From NCBI GenBank assembly GCA_963814805.1, contig CAWFER010000023.1, positions 393,804 to 457,803 on the forward strand: a stretch of DNA of 64,000 nt. The letters are read 5' to 3'. The stretch comes from AP-15 sp963814805. Its GTDB lineage: Bacteria; Pseudomonadota; Alphaproteobacteria; ATCC43930; CGMCC-115725. Shown one piece after another: positions 54,634-64,000 of this stretch. Numbering within the stretch: the stretch's first letter is position 1; each line of letters starts with the position of its first letter. A program made the position numbers and the translations under genes. Under the pieces are notes generated by a model. It was not told the origin of the DNA. It was given only the letters and a program-made list of their open reading frames with translations, and searched no databases.

Positions 54634-55675
54634 ATGGCTGCCAGCCAGGCGGACGAGACGCTGCTCGGCGCAGTTGCGGGACCGGGTCGGGCAGCGGGTG
54701 ACGCGGCTGGCGTCCCGGCGCGCGAGGTCCTGACGTGGCCCCGCTGACCGGCGGCACCTCCAGCCTGACCTTCCTGGTCGAGCTGGCCGGCGTCGCCGCG
54801 GGGGAGAGCCCGGTGGTGCTCAAGGTCGCGCCGCCCGGGCTCGCGCCGGTCCGCAACCGTGACGTGCTGCGCCAGGCCAGGCTGCAGCAGGCGGTCCAGG
54901 GGCGCACCGGCGGCGCTGGCGCCGGACGTGCTCTTCTCCGACCCGGGCGACCCGCCGGAGGTCCCGCCGTTCATGGCGATGAACCTGGTCCCGGGGGAGT
55001 GCGTGGAGCCGGTGCTGTGCGACGGCGCCGAGCGGCCCGCGCCGGCCCAGGTGCGGGCCCGGTTCTTCGACGCCGTGCGGGTGCTGGCCCAGCTGCACCG
55101 GATCGTCCCGGCCGCGGCGGGGCTGGGCGACGAGCCCGCCGTCGGCCTGGCCGACGAGGTCGACCGGTGGACCCGCGCGTTCGCCACCCTGCCCCGGGAA
55201 ATGGCGGGCGACTACGAGCGGGCGGCGAAGGCGCTGCGGGCGAGCATGCCCGCGCCGCTGCCCGCCGGCGGTCAACCACGGCGACTTCCGGCTCGGGAAC
55301 ACCCTGTGCGCGGGGACGCGGATCAACGCGGTCATCGACTGGGAGATCTGGTCGGTGGGCGACCCGCGCATCGACCTGTCCTGGCTGACCTTCTTCACCG
55401 ACGACGCCGGGCACCCCGCGGTCGCGCCGGGGACGGTCGCGGGCACCCCGGCGGCGCCGCGAGATCGTGCGGGCCTACGAGGACGCGCTCGGCACGCCCG
55501 TACCCGAACTCGGCTGGTTCGACGCGCTCACCCGTTACAAGGAGGCCGGCATCACCGGCCTGCTGCTCAAGCGGGCGCATGAAGCTCGGCCGGCCGGTGA
55601 AGGAGTCGATGAGCGCGGATGCAGCCGGAACTGCCCCGGCTGGTGCAGGAAGCCATCCGCATCGTGAGCGGCTGA
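54634..55675 (+). CDS. Aminoglycoside phosphotransferase-fold kinase (ACAD10/11-N-terminal-like), frameshifted
   Basis: ATG at 54634. PLTGGTSSLTFLVELAG and SPVVLKVAPPGLAPV give the nucleotide-binding lobe (VVLK lysine), MAMNLVPGECVEPVL the hinge, and VNHGDFRLGNTLC then NAVIDWEIWSVGDPRIDL the catalytic HGDxxxxN and metal DWE motifs. Frame breaks near 54715, 54900, 55270, 55455, 55580 and 55620; the corrected tail is LPRLVQEAIRIVSG. In ACAD10/11 and LvaA this fold phosphorylates the 4-hydroxyl of a 4-hydroxyacyl-CoA. Its pairing with the divergent dehydrogenase suggests the same two-step dehydration. Confidence 0.85.
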
Positions 55676-55710
55676 CGTCTGCGCGGCAGGCGATGAAAGG
55701 GGCGACTTCT

Positions 55711-56513
55711 GTGCATCCGCGAGTCTGCGTCAGCGGGCTGTGCTTTCCGGAGCTTTCGGCGCTCGACGCACTGGAGGCCATCGCGGCCTCGGCGTCGCCA
55801 ACGCGTCGATGACCGGGGCCAAGATCCGCGCAGTGCGGGACCGAGGCCGTCGCCGCGGCCTCCCGGCGGCACGGCGTCAAGATCGTCACGACGACCGGCG
55901 CGCTCGGCCTCGACCTGCTCGTCCGGCGCGTCCGCGCTCGCAGCGCGCGCGGCAGGACGTGGACCTGGCGGCGGCGGTGGGCGCCACGGCGATGTACGGG
56001 CTGGCCGGCCCGCGCCCCTCGCCCCGCTGGGACGTCGAGCGCGGATGCCTACGTGAACGCGGTCGGCGAGCTCGTCGGCTACGCGGCGGCCCGCGGCGTG
56101 ACCCTCGCCATCGAGCCGACCAGCTGGCTGTACGCCGACCTGACGTTCATCCACAGCTTCCACGACGCGCTCGCCGGTCGCCCCCAGGGCCGGCCTGGGG
56201 ATCTGCCTCGACGCCGTTCCACGTCTGGACCGAGGCCGGCCTGCGCGAGGAGATCGGCGAGCACGTCGGCCTGATCGCGCACGTGCAGCTCAGCGACATG
56301 GTGCGCGGCTCCAGGTCGCTGCCGTGCCGGGCCGTCCCCGGCGAAGGGGACGTGCCGCTCGCGGCCGTCGTCCAGTGGCTGCTCGACGCCGGCTACCCGG
56401 GGGTCTTCGACTGCGAGCTCAACGGCCCCGCCATCGACGCCATCGGCCACCACGCAGCCGCCGCCCAGGCCGCGAGCTGGCTGGACACGCTGCTCAGCGA
56501 GCTCGGTGCGTGA
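55711..56513 (+). CDS. Xylose isomerase-like TIM-barrel (sugar phosphate isomerase/epimerase)
   Basis: GTG at 55711 after GAAAGGGG; an in-frame ATG at 55693 is an alternative. The product begins HPRVCVSGLCFPELSALDAL; later segments are AVAAASRRHGVKIVTTTGAL, VDLAAAVGATAMYGLAG, AARGVTLAIEPTSWLYADLT (metal Glu), GLIAHVQLSDMVRGSRSL and GYPGVFDCELNGP (late Glu). Frame breaks near 55790, 55830, 55920, 56040 and 56190. It fits the AP-endonuclease-2/isomerase family; the substrate is unknown. It follows the kinase-like gene by 35 bases. Confidence 0.8.
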
Positions 56514-56763
56514 CGTTCTTGCGCGCGTTACCATCGCCGTCTGACACCAAAAACTCCTGGCATGTCTTAGGGCCAGTTAGCGTTGTCTGCCTGGTTGGTT
56601 TGCGGCTTTTGCGGAGCGCGAAATGGCCCTATGCCGACAACGGCGCGGTCGCTTCGCCCGGGCGCGGGCGTCCCGCCTTGCCGCCACCTGGCCGGCATGG
56701 CATCCTCTTAGTAGATAAATTAGATTACTGATAGCGAAGTCCGCTGGCCGATCGCGAGGAATC

Positions 56764-57944
56764 ATGACCACAGCCGTCATCGTCGACATCATCCGCACCC
56801 CCTCGGGTAAGGGCAAGCCCGGCGGTGCACTGTCCGGCGTACATCCGGCCGCCCTGCTCGCGCAGACGCTGACCGCCCTGGTCGAGCGCAACGGCCTGGA
56901 CACCGCGCTCGTCGACGACGTCATCGCCGGCTGCGTCGGGCAGGTCGGCGACCAGTCGCTGAACATCGCGCGCACCGCGCTGCTGACCGCCGGCTTTCCC
57001 GGAGAGCGTGCCCGGGACGACCGTCGACCGGCAGTGCGGCTCCAGCCAGCAGGCGGCGCACTTCGCGGCGCAGGGCGTCATCGCCGGCGCCTACGACATC
57101 GTCATCGCCTGCGGGGTGGAGTCGATGAGCCGGGTCCCGATCGGTTCATCGCGGGCCGGCCGCAACCCGGTGGAACCGCTGGCCGGCCGCTACCCAGCAG
57201 GCCTGGCGAACCAGGGGATCGGGGCCGAGCTGATCGCCGTCCCGGTGGAAGCTCGACCGGGAGACGCTCGACGCCTACTCTGCTCAGTCCCACGCGCGCG
57301 CCGCGGCAGCCGCTGCCGCCGGCGGATTCGACAACGAGATCATCCACGTCAGCCTCCCCAGCGGGGGCACGCACACGGCCGATGAGACCGTGCGGCCGGG
57401 GACCACCGCCGAGGGACTCGCCGGCCTGAAGCCCGCCTATTACACTCCCGCCTACGCCGAGCGTTTCCCGGAGATCACCTGGCAGATCACCCCGGGGAGC
57501 TCCTCGCCGCTCACCGACGGCGCCTCGGCGGCGCTGATCATGAGCGAGGAGAAGGCGGCCGAGCTGGGACTGCGGCCCCGGGCCCGGTTCCACGCCTTCG
57601 CGGTCTCCGGCAGCGACCCGCTGCTGATGCTGACCGGGGTCATCCCCGCCACGGAGAAGGTTCTCCAGCGCAGCCGCCTGTCGGTCGACGACATCGACGC
57701 TTACGAGGTCAACGAGGCGTTCGCGCCGGTCCCGCTCGCCTGGGCGCAGGAATTCGGCGCCGACCCGGACAAGCTCAACCCGCGCGGCGGCGCGATCGCC
57801 CTGGGTCACCCACTCGGCGGCTCCGGTACGAAACTGATGGCCACGCTGCTGAACTACCTGGAAGCCACCGGCGGCCGCTACGGACTGCAGACCATGTGCG
57901 AGGGCGGCGGAATGGCCAACGCCACGATCATCGAGCGGCTTTGA
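56764..57944 (+). CDS. Thiolase (acetyl-CoA acyltransferase)
   Basis: ATG at 56764. MTTAVIVDIIRTPSGKGKPG opens a classical thiolase; the nucleophilic Cys is in TTVDRQCGSSQQAAHFAAQG, the acid/base residues in AYEVNEAFAPVPL, GGAIALGHPLGGSGTKL and TMCEGGGMANATI. Frame breaks near 57005, 57145 and 57245. At about 393 residues it is a normal FadA-like enzyme and would perform the final cleavage for the dehydrogenases and hydratases around it. Unlike the thiolase-like genes at 8 and 30 kb, it keeps all catalytic residues. Confidence 0.93.
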
Positions 57945-58017
57945 CGGCCGTACGCGGGCTCGAGCCAGGGAAACAGGGGCAGGTCGCTGCCATGGCAAGC
58001 CCAGGCCGGGAGGACGC

Positions 58018-58993
58018 ATGAGGGCAGCCCGCTGCGAAGAGTACGGCGGTCCAGGTAACGTCGTTATCCGCGACATCCCGAGTCCGGTGGCCACTCCGGG
58101 CCACGTGGTGGTGGACGTGGCGGCGGCCGCGGTGAACTATCCCGACCTGCTCTTCATCGCCAACCGTTACCAGGTGCCGGCCCCGCTGCCGTTCACCCCG
58201 GGCAGTGAGTTCTCCGGCCGGGTGGCGGCCGTGGGCGAGGGAGTGACGGGACTGTCGGCCGGGGATCTCGTCTACGGCTCGGTTTTCAACGGCGCCATGG
58301 CCGAGCAGGTGCTGGTTCCGGCCCGTGCGGTCTCGCCCGTCCCCGAAGGCCTGTCGATGGCCGAGGCGGCCGCGTTCCGGGTGACTTACCTGACCGCCTA
58401 CCACGCGCTGGTCACGGCCGGAGGAGTGCAACCCGGGCAGTGGGTCGTGGTCCTGGGCGCCGCGGGCGGCGTCGGCACCGCCGCGGTCGACGTCGCGGTC
58501 CGGCTGGGGGCCCGGGTGATCGCGGCCGCCTCCTCGCCGGAGCGGCTCAAGGTCGGCGCGGAGCTGGGGGCCGAGGCGGGCATCGACTACGTCAGCGAAG
58601 ACATCAAGAAGCGGATCAGGGAGATCACCGGCGAGGGGGCCGACCTGGTCATCGACCCGGTCGGCGACCGCTGGGCGGAGCCGTCGCTGCGGGCGATCCG
58701 GTGGGGCGGGCGGTTCGTGACGGTCGGGTACGCCGGGGGCGACATTCCCAGGATCCCGCTCAACGTCATCCTGCTCAAGAACATCACCGTCCGGGGGCTG
58801 GAGCTGCGAACCTGGACCGAGCGGCTGCCGGAGGAGACGGCCGCGGCCAGGGCCGCCCTGACCGACCTGGTCGCCGGAGGTATGCGACCCTACGTCTCCG
58901 AGGTGCACGACCTCGAGGACATCGGCGCCGCCCTGCGGCGCGTAGCCGACCGGGTCCGCGACCGGCAAGGTCGTCATCCGCGTCGCGCCCTGA
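58018..58993 (+). CDS. Zinc-independent NADPH:quinone oxidoreductase-like MDR protein
   Basis: A medium-chain dehydrogenase/reductase of about 325 residues. PLPFTPGSEFSGRVAAVGEG, AFRVTYLTAYHALV and VVVLGAAGGVGTAAVDVAVR (coenzyme-binding AAGGVG) place it in the quinone-oxidoreductase branch that lacks catalytic zinc. DYVSEDIKKRIREITGEGAD and VIDPVGDRWAEPSL follow. One frame break near 58960. The next crotonase gene is 70 bases downstream. It may reduce an enoyl-CoA or quinone intermediate. Confidence 0.9.
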
Positions 58994-59063
58994 CGGCGAC
59001 CCGGCGCAACCGGGCCGGCCGGGCTGGCCTCGGGCGGCCAGCCCTTTCACCAGGAGGAGACGA

Positions 59064-59829
59064 ATGGCAGAGTCGGTAATAGTCGAGCGGCGCGGGTTTA
59101 CGCCAGGTCATCACCCTCAACCGGCCCGAGGTCGAGAACGCACTCAACGGCGAGGCCGCTCGCGCCCTCGCGGCGGCCGCCGACGAGCTGGACGCCGATG
59201 ACGAGCTGCGCGTCGGCATACTGACCGGGGCGGGCGGCACGTTCTGCGCCGGGATGGACCTCAAGGCGTACATGCGCGGCGACAAGCCAATATCCAGGGC
59301 CGGGGCTTCGGTGGCATTACCGTAACGCCGCCCCGCAAGCCGCTCATCGCCGCGGTGGAAGGCTGGGCGCTGGCCGGGGGCTTCGAGCTGATGCTGGCGT
59401 GCGACCTGGTGGTGGCGGCCGACGGCAGCAAGTTCGGCGTGCCCGAGGTGAAGCGCGCCCTGGTGCCCGGCGGCGGCGCCGCGCTGCTGCTGCCCCGGCG
59501 CGTCCCCACCGCCCTGGCGATGGAGCTGCTGCTGACGGGGGAGACGATCGCCGCCGGGCGGGCGGCCGAGCTCGGGCTCGTCAACCGGCTCGTCCCCGAC
59601 GGTACGGCGCTGGACGGTGCGCTGCGGCTGGCCGAGGTGATCGCCGCCAACGGGCCGCTGGCGGTGGCCGTCACCAAGCAGATCGCCCGCGCTCAGGCCG
59701 ACTGGACGGTCGAGGAAGGCTGGCAGCGGCAGGCGGAACTCTACAAGCCGGTGTTCGACTCGCCAGGACGCCCGGGAGGGCGCCACCGCGTTCGCGGAAA
59801 AGCGGCCACCGGTATGGCGCGGCATTTGA
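59064..59829 (+). CDS. Crotonase-family enoyl-CoA hydratase/isomerase
   Basis: GGAGGAG precedes the ATG at 59064. Motifs: VITLNRPEVENALNGEAARA, AGGTFCAGMDLKAY (first oxyanion-hole segment), LIAAVEGWALAGGFELMLAC (second), KFGVPEVKRALVPGGGA with a catalytic Glu, and EGWQRQAELYKPVFDS. Frame breaks near 59100, 59285 and 59765; the corrected stop is at 59827-59829 (FAEKRPPVWRGI). Typical echA of fatty-acid or sterol catabolism. Confidence 0.9.
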
Positions 59830-59853
59830 ACAGAATCAGTAAACTGATATAAT
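59826..59853 (+). promoter_or_regulatory. Strong promoter with ATCAG-TAAA-CTGAT operator
   Basis: TTGAAC and TATAAT are separated by 16 bases. Between them lies ATCAGTAAACTGAT (59835-59848), a palindrome related to the site before the GntR gene. It begins at the corrected stop of the crotonase gene and points to the small protein and acyl-CoA ligase genes. Confidence 0.6.
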
Positions 59854-59934
59854 TGATGCTAGCCGCCCTCGGGTACGAGGCATACTGACGGGCGGACAAC
59901 GCCCACCGGTCGATCACGTCAGGGAGTACAGCGA

Positions 59935-60246
59935 ATGGCTGTGAAGTTTCGTGCCGGGCAGCAGCTGGTCAGCGCCGTGGACAGCACCGCTGTGATCGTC
60001 ATCAGGGCGCCGCCGCAGGAGTGCACGCTGACCTGCGGCGGCGTGGCGATGGTGACGGCCGGCGAGCAGGTCTCCCCGGCGGAGCCCGATCCGTCGCTCA
60101 TGGGCGGCGCCCAGATCGGCAAGCGGTACGTCGACGAAGCGGACACCATCCAGGTGCTGTGTACCAGGGCGGGCGGCGGGACGCTGGCGCTGGACGGCAA
60201 ACCGCTGGTGATCCAGGCGGCCAAGCCGCTGCCGGCCTCTGACTGA
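59935..60246 (+). CDS. Small protein of unknown function (103 aa)
   Basis: ATG at 59935 after AGGGAG. An intact, soluble protein with strand-like segments (LVSAVDSTAVIVIRAPPQEC, LTCGGVAMVTAGEQVSP, KRYVDEADTIQVLCTRAGGG) and three cysteines. It is expressed from its own strong promoter and is followed by the acyl-CoA ligase after 14 bases. I do not recognise the family; small beta-rich proteins of this look sometimes accompany acyl-CoA ligases in actinobacteria. Confidence 0.6.
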   Translation: MAVKFRAGQQLVSAVDSTAVIVIRAPPQECTLTCGGVAMVTAGEQVSPAEPDPSLMGGAQIGKRYVDEADTIQVLCTRAGGGTLALDGKPLVIQAAKPLPASD

Positions 60247-60260
60247 GCGAGGATTCACGA

Positions 60261-61783
60261 GTGCGCCTGACGCTGCTGCTCGACATGGCCGCTGACGGGT
60301 TCGGCGATCGCGTCCTAGCCGGGCGCCGGTCCGGCGGGATCACCGCTGCCCGAGCTCGCGGCGCGGTCGCACTCCGGCGCCGCGCTGGTGCGCTATCGCG
60401 GTGCGGAGGCCGCTCGCCTATCTAGCGGTGAACGGTCCGGCCTTCCCGGTCGCGCTGTTCGCCGCCGCGCGAGCAGGGGTGCCGCTGGTCCCCCTCAACT
60501 ACCGGCTGGGGCAGCGGCAGCTGGACGCCCTGCTTGCCAGGCACCCGAAGGCACTGGGGATCGCGGACCCCGGCTCGCTTGCGCACTTCGAGCGGGCCGG
60601 ACTGGACGCGATGACCACCGACGACGTGGCTGGCCCAGACGGGCATCGATCGCGGCGAGGCCGGCGAGCAGGCGGCCGGCGAGGGCCCGGTCGCGATCGT
60701 CATCTACACCAGTGGCACCACGTCGGAGCCCAAGGGCGTGCTGCTACGGCACGAGAACCTGGTTTCCTACGTGCTGGGGTCGGTGGAGTTCGCGTCGGCC
60801 GATGAGGCGGAGGCGGCGCTCGTCAGCGTCCCGCCGTATCACATCGCCGCCGTCGCCAACGTGATCACCAACCTCTACGCGGGCCGCCGCACTCTCGTGC
60901 TTGAGGCGTTTACCCCCGGGCGAGTGGCTCCGCACGGTGCGGGAGGAAGAGGTCACCAGCGCGATGGTGGTGCCGACGATGCTGGCGCGGATCATGGACT
61001 GCGCGGAAGACAGGTCGTGCCGTCGCTGCGGTCGCTCTCCTACGGCGGCGCCCCGATGCCGGCCGCGCTTATCGAGCGGGCGCTGCGCGAGTGGCCGCGG
61101 GTAGATTTCGTCAACGCGTACGGGCTGACCGAGACTAGTTCGACCGTCGCGCTTGCTCGGACCGGAGGATCACCGCGCCGCGCTGGAGTCGCCGGACCCG
61201 GCGGTGCGGGCGCGGCTGGCATCGATCGGCAAGCCGCTGCCCGGGATCGAGCTCGAGATCCGCGGTCCCGGGGGCGAAGTCCTCGGCGCCGGCCAGGCGG
61301 GCCGGATCTGCGTGCGCGGCGGGCAGGTGTCCGCTGAGTACGCGGGCCTGGGCCGCGCGGTCGATGACCGGGGCTTCTTCGACACCAAAGACGACGGCTA
61401 CCTCGACAGCCGAAGGGTACCTGTTCGTCAGCGGACGTACCGACGACACGATCATCCGGGGCGCCGAGAACATCGCTCCCGCCGAGATCGAGGACGTCCT
61501 GCTGAGGCACCCGGCGGTGCTCGACGCGGTGGTGTTCGGCGTGCCCGACGAAGAGTGGGGGCAGCGGATCGAGGCAGCCGTCGTCACCCGGCCGGAGACA
61601 GCGGTCGACGCGGGCGAGCTGCGCGACTTTACCCGGCAGGCACTTCGGTCGAGCAGGACTCCGGACCGTTTCTGGTTCCTGGACGCCCTGCCGCGCACCG
61701 AGACAGGCAAGCTGCTGCGCCGGATGGTGCCCGGCCTGATCTCGCCGGCCACCCGCGGCGAGTCGGCTGCCGCGTCCTCCTAG
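60261..61783 (+). CDS. AMP-dependent acyl-CoA synthetase/ligase, frameshifted
   Basis: GTG at 60261. AYLAVNGPAFPVALFAAARA, GPVAIVIYTSGTTSEPKGVL (P-loop-like adenylation motif), VNAYGLTETSSTVA, ISGR-type hinge YLFVSGRTDDTIIRGAENI and the C-terminal catalytic lysine region LPRTETGKLLRRMV identify the ANL superfamily. Frame breaks near 60345, 60410, 60640, 60920, 61010, 61160 and 61410. About 510 residues, normal. It activates the acid that feeds the surrounding beta-oxidation enzymes. Confidence 0.9.
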
Positions 61784-61785
61784 GA

Positions 61786-61817
61786 GCTCCCTGTCCGGGG
61801 AGCTGGCTCCAGGGAGC
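61786..61817. terminator. Convergent hairpin terminator
   Basis: GCTCCCTG and CAGGGAGC form an eight-base stem around a 16-base loop in the 35-base gap between the ligase stop and the stop of the convergent acyl-CoA dehydrogenase. It can serve both genes. Confidence 0.6.
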
Positions 61818-61818
61818 A

Positions 61819-62883
61819 TCACTCCAGGAGCGCGACGAGCCGCTCGTAGTGCTCCGCTGGCGCGCCGTACAGCATCTCGTTCACCTTGGCCCGCCTCAGG
61901 TACAGGTGCAGGTCGTGCTCCCAGGTGAAGCCGATGCCGCCGTGGGTCTGCAGGGCCTCCCCGGCCAGCGCGGCGACGCCCTCGCCGGTGAACGCCTTGG
62001 CGATGCTCGACGCCACGGTCGCCTCGGCGACGCCGGCGTCGAGGGCCATGGCCGCGTAGTAGGTCGCCGCCCGGGCTCCCTTGAGCGTGGTCAGCATGTC
62101 GGCCACCTTGTGCTTGACCGACTGGAAGCTGCCCAGCGGGCGGCCGAACTGCTCGCGCACCTTGACGTAGCCGACGGTCATCTCGAGCAGCCGCTCGCCC
62201 ACGCCGAGCGAGTCGGCCGCGGTGAGCACCGCCGCCGCGTCGGTCAGCCACTGGATCTCCGCCTCGTCCGCGCGGACCACGTCCGCGGCCGCGACGCGGA
62301 CGCCGTCCAGCACGACGTCGTACCAGCGGCGGGTCTCATCCAGCGTCCGCCGGGGCTCGACCGAGGCCGCGTGCCCGCTCGACAAGCACCAGGCGCGTGC
62401 CCTGGTCGCTGGCCGCCGTGACCAGCAGCCAGTCGGCCGCCGCGGCTGCCTGGACCGCCGTGGCGCGGCCGCTGAGCACGAGCGCGTCCCCGTCGTAAGC
62501 GGCCGGCCACCGGACCGTGGTGGGCCAAGCTGGCCTTGAGGTCGCCCGCGGCGAGGGCGGGTACCAGCTCCGGCTGGCCCCACCGGGCGAGGGCGAGCCG
62601 CGATCAGCGCGCTGTCGAGTGAACGCGCCCGGGGGCGGCCGCGCGGCCGAGCTCCTCGGCTACCAGGCACAGCTCGACCAGCCCCTGGCCCGCGCCGTCG
62701 TGCTCTTCGGGTACGGCCAGGCCGATCCAGCCCAGCTCGGCGCCGCGCTGCCACAGCTTGTCGTCGACGTCCTTGCCGCGCGCTGGCCAGCGACCGCACC
62801 AGCTGCGGCGGGCAGCTCACGGCGAGCATGCTGCGGGACACCTCGCGCAGCGCGGCCTGTTCCTCCGTCAGCTCGAAGTCCAC
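61819..62883 (-). CDS. Acyl-CoA dehydrogenase, frameshifted
   Basis: GTG at 62881-62883 opens DFELTEEQAALREVSRSMLA. Frame breaks between about 62800 and 62360 obscure the middle; the C-terminal half is continuous: RWYDVVLDGVRVAAADVVRA, VKVREQFGRPLGSFQSVKHK, and ALQTHGGIGFTWEHDLHLYL, with the family's GGIGFT motif. The total is about 355-360 residues. It is convergent with the acyl-CoA ligase. This is the last gene of the actinobacterial block; a composition and family break follows its start. Confidence 0.88.
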   Translation of the reverse strand: MDFELTEEQAALREVSRSMLAVSCPPQLVRSLASARQGRRRQAVAARRRAGLDRPGRTRRARRRGPGAGRAVPGSRGARPRGRPRARSLDSALIAARPRPVGPAGAGTRPRRGRPQGQLGPPRSGGRPLTTGTRSCSAAAPRRSRQPRRPTGCWSRRPATRARAWCLSSGHAASVEPRRTLDETRRWYDVVLDGVRVAAADVVRADEAEIQWLTDAAAVLTAADSLGVGERLLEMTVGYVKVREQFGRPLGSFQSVKHKVADMLTTLKGARAATYYAAMALDAGVAEATVASSIAKAFTGEGVAALAGEALQTHGGIGFTWEHDLHLYLRRAKVNEMLYGAPAEHYERLVALLE

Positions 62884-62914
62884 GTCGGCTCACACCTTCA
62901 ATCACGGGAATGAG

Positions 62915-63746
62915 AACGGGAGAGTTCTCATAGGCCGCGATGGGCGCATGTCGCTGAGCAGAACGACGCGGTTGGGCAAAGCGCCCGGCCTTGTCATGCG
63001 CGACCGAATGGTTAGAGGCACCGCTGAATATCTGGCGGCGAAGCGGGACGTACTGGCGCAGCGCGGGATCCGGTTCCTGGTCGCCGTGCCCCCAAATACG
63101 GCGACGATCTATCCGGAAGAGCTTCCGTCATGGGCGCGCAACCAGGGAAAGACGACCGAGTACGACTTGCTTCTCGCTAGGAGCTTACGAAGCGAGGCGT
63201 GCGCGCCATCGACTTGCGGCCTGTGTTGCTCGCGGCCCGGGCAAAGGGATGAATCTATCTAAGGCATAACTGGCGTTGGACGCCGCGCGGAGCCTTGACG
63301 GCGTTCAACACGATAGTGGAGGCGGATGGGCATCCTGACTGGCGGATGAGCCCCTCGGCTGTCTTGGGCCCGCCGACCATTCGGCGCGCGGCGACCTCGC
63401 ATCGTTTATCGGCCAGACTGGCGTGACAGAGCCGGTCGAGGAGATGACGTTGCCTAGGGTCCCGGCAGACAAATGGACCTCCAAGCCCTATACAGCCTTC
63501 GCGGAGACCGGCGATCAACCAACGGGAACGGTGCTTGTCCTTAGGGAACTCATCGCAGCGGTTTCCCTGTTCCCGCCGATGCTTTTGGCGCGTGTCAGGA
63601 AAGTCGCTTGGGCGCATCACACCCAATGCGACTTGGACTGGCAGGCGTTGATTCAGCGGTACCATCCAGACGAGGTGTGGTGGATGCCGACAGAAAGATT
63701 TCTCAACTGCATGCCCAGTGTGCTTGCCGCCGGCTCGGCCAAATAG
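62915..63746 (+). pseudogene. AlgX/AlgJ-like SGNH-fold protein, 5' truncated and frameshifted
   Basis: Reading from about 62915: GRVLIGRDGRMSLS, RGTAEYLAAKRDVLAQRGIR, FLVAVPPNTATIYPEELPSW, then after a frame break near 63180 LTKRGVRAIDLRPVLLAARA, then after 63250 LRHNWRWTPRGALTAFNTIV, then TLPRVPADKWTSKPYTAFAE and EVWWMPTERFLNC. This is the order of AlgX/AlgJ-type alginate O-acetylation proteins. The expected GDSF-type Ser segment is unreadable (near 63540). The N-terminus is absent, and G+C is lower than in the genes before it. Probably the other side of a second junction. Confidence 0.55.
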
Positions 63747-63800
63747 GCGGGATGCTCCCGCGCCCGTCTCCGTGGCAGGCTTGGCTCGGGGCGTTCGGCG

Positions 63801-64000
63801 TCACTTGACGCGCTTGCACACAATCAGATCTTGGTGATCCGCTATTCCTTTCTCCTTAAAGACTTCAATGGAGAAATAACGCGACCATTCCCTCCTCTGA
63901 TATCATCCCGGCTGTGGTAGGTATCTGATAAATCTTGGCGATCCGTCCGTGCCTTTGCCGCCGTCAATGTAGTAAAAAACCCTTTACGAAGCGCGGCGTC
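63801..64000 (-). CDS. Possible class I methyltransferase C-terminus, runs off window
   Basis: The minus strand from the TGA at 63801-63803 reads, toward its C-terminus, EWSRYFSIEVFKEKGIADHQ, then DLIVCKRVK, which resembles the closing strands of small SAM-dependent methyltransferases of polysaccharide clusters. A frame break near 63895 separates it from TDRQDLSDTYHSRDDI farther upstream. AT-rich compared with the actinobacterial genes. Only about 65 residues are inside the window, so the call is tentative. Confidence 0.35.

Noticed and set aside
62910..62931. ATGAGAAC-N6-GTTCTCAT inverted repeat as an operator of the acyl-CoA dehydrogenase
   Set aside because: Eight-base arms are expected by chance several times in 64 kb, and the stretch can also be read as AlgX-like coding sequence.

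Overview
The window joins pieces from at least two very different bacteria. Positions 1 to about 15.73 kb look alphaproteobacterial: an NDUFS4-like complex I accessory subunit, an HdeD-type membrane protein, an ECF sigma factor and three proteobacterial-type tRNA genes (Arg-TCT, Pro-TGG, Lys-TTT). From about 16.07 kb to 62.9 kb the DNA has the very high G+C, GTG/TTG starts, F420/LLM-type oxidoreductases and dense acyl-CoA dehydrogenase, SDR, MaoC, thiolase and TetR content of an actinobacterium. A fragment of a PIN-domain gene truncated at both ends lies between the blocks. The last 1.1 kb (AlgX-like SGNH protein and the tail of a possible methyltransferase) again looks unlike the actinobacterial block. 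An assembly chimera is the simplest reading; lateral transfer next to the tRNA-Lys gene is possible but no integrase or second attachment site is seen. Many genes in both blocks are broken by single-base frameshifts, sometimes in compensating pairs, so raw long-read error is likely. Frameshifted genes are listed over their full inferred span.

Layout of the alphaproteobacterial block: HdeD-like protein; AP-rich secreted protein; hydantoinase/dihydropyrimidinase; a lower-G+C islet (phosphoribosyltransferase-like protein, small unknown, terminase-small-subunit-like protein with a membrane anchor); then a long minus-strand run of small-molecule catabolism genes: enolase-superfamily enzyme, class II aldolase, thiolase-like protein plus DUF35 partner, CapA-like protein, HAD phosphatase, lactonase-like metallo-beta-lactamase, cupin and 2-oxoglutarate/Fe(II)-type oxygenase; then tRNAs, the NDUFS4-like gene and the sigma factor.

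Layout of the actinobacterial block: 16.1-24.6 kb holds two divergent units (M20 peptidase, aminotransferase, amidase, LLM oxidoreductase, amidohydrolase; and amidohydrolase, second metal-dependent hydrolase, TenA), which together look like breakdown or salvage of a nitrogenous heterocycle or amide. 24.6-26.9 kb has a TetR gene, a large palindromic operator, a methyltransferase and a nitroreductase. 27.4-28.8 kb is a low-G+C two-gene module in which a two-helix membrane protein and a helical protein both carry domains resembling effector-associated domain 1 (EAD1), a possible conflict or immunity system. 29-40.6 kb is a CoA-ester catabolic region (thioesterase, Ltp2-like thiolase plus DUF35, SDRs, MaoC hydratase, acyl-CoA dehydrogenase, NDP-forming acyl-CoA synthetase, TetR) with a recurring TAGAA-N5-TTCTR operator and three tandem-repeat tracts. 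40.7-45.7 kb has an orphan sugar-type binding protein, an XRE/membrane pair and a LysR/MFS pair. 45.9-62.9 kb is a second acyl-CoA catabolism region: crotonases, GntR/FCD regulator, five acyl-CoA dehydrogenases, an ACAD/kinase-like divergent pair, thiolase, quinone oxidoreductase and acyl-CoA ligase.
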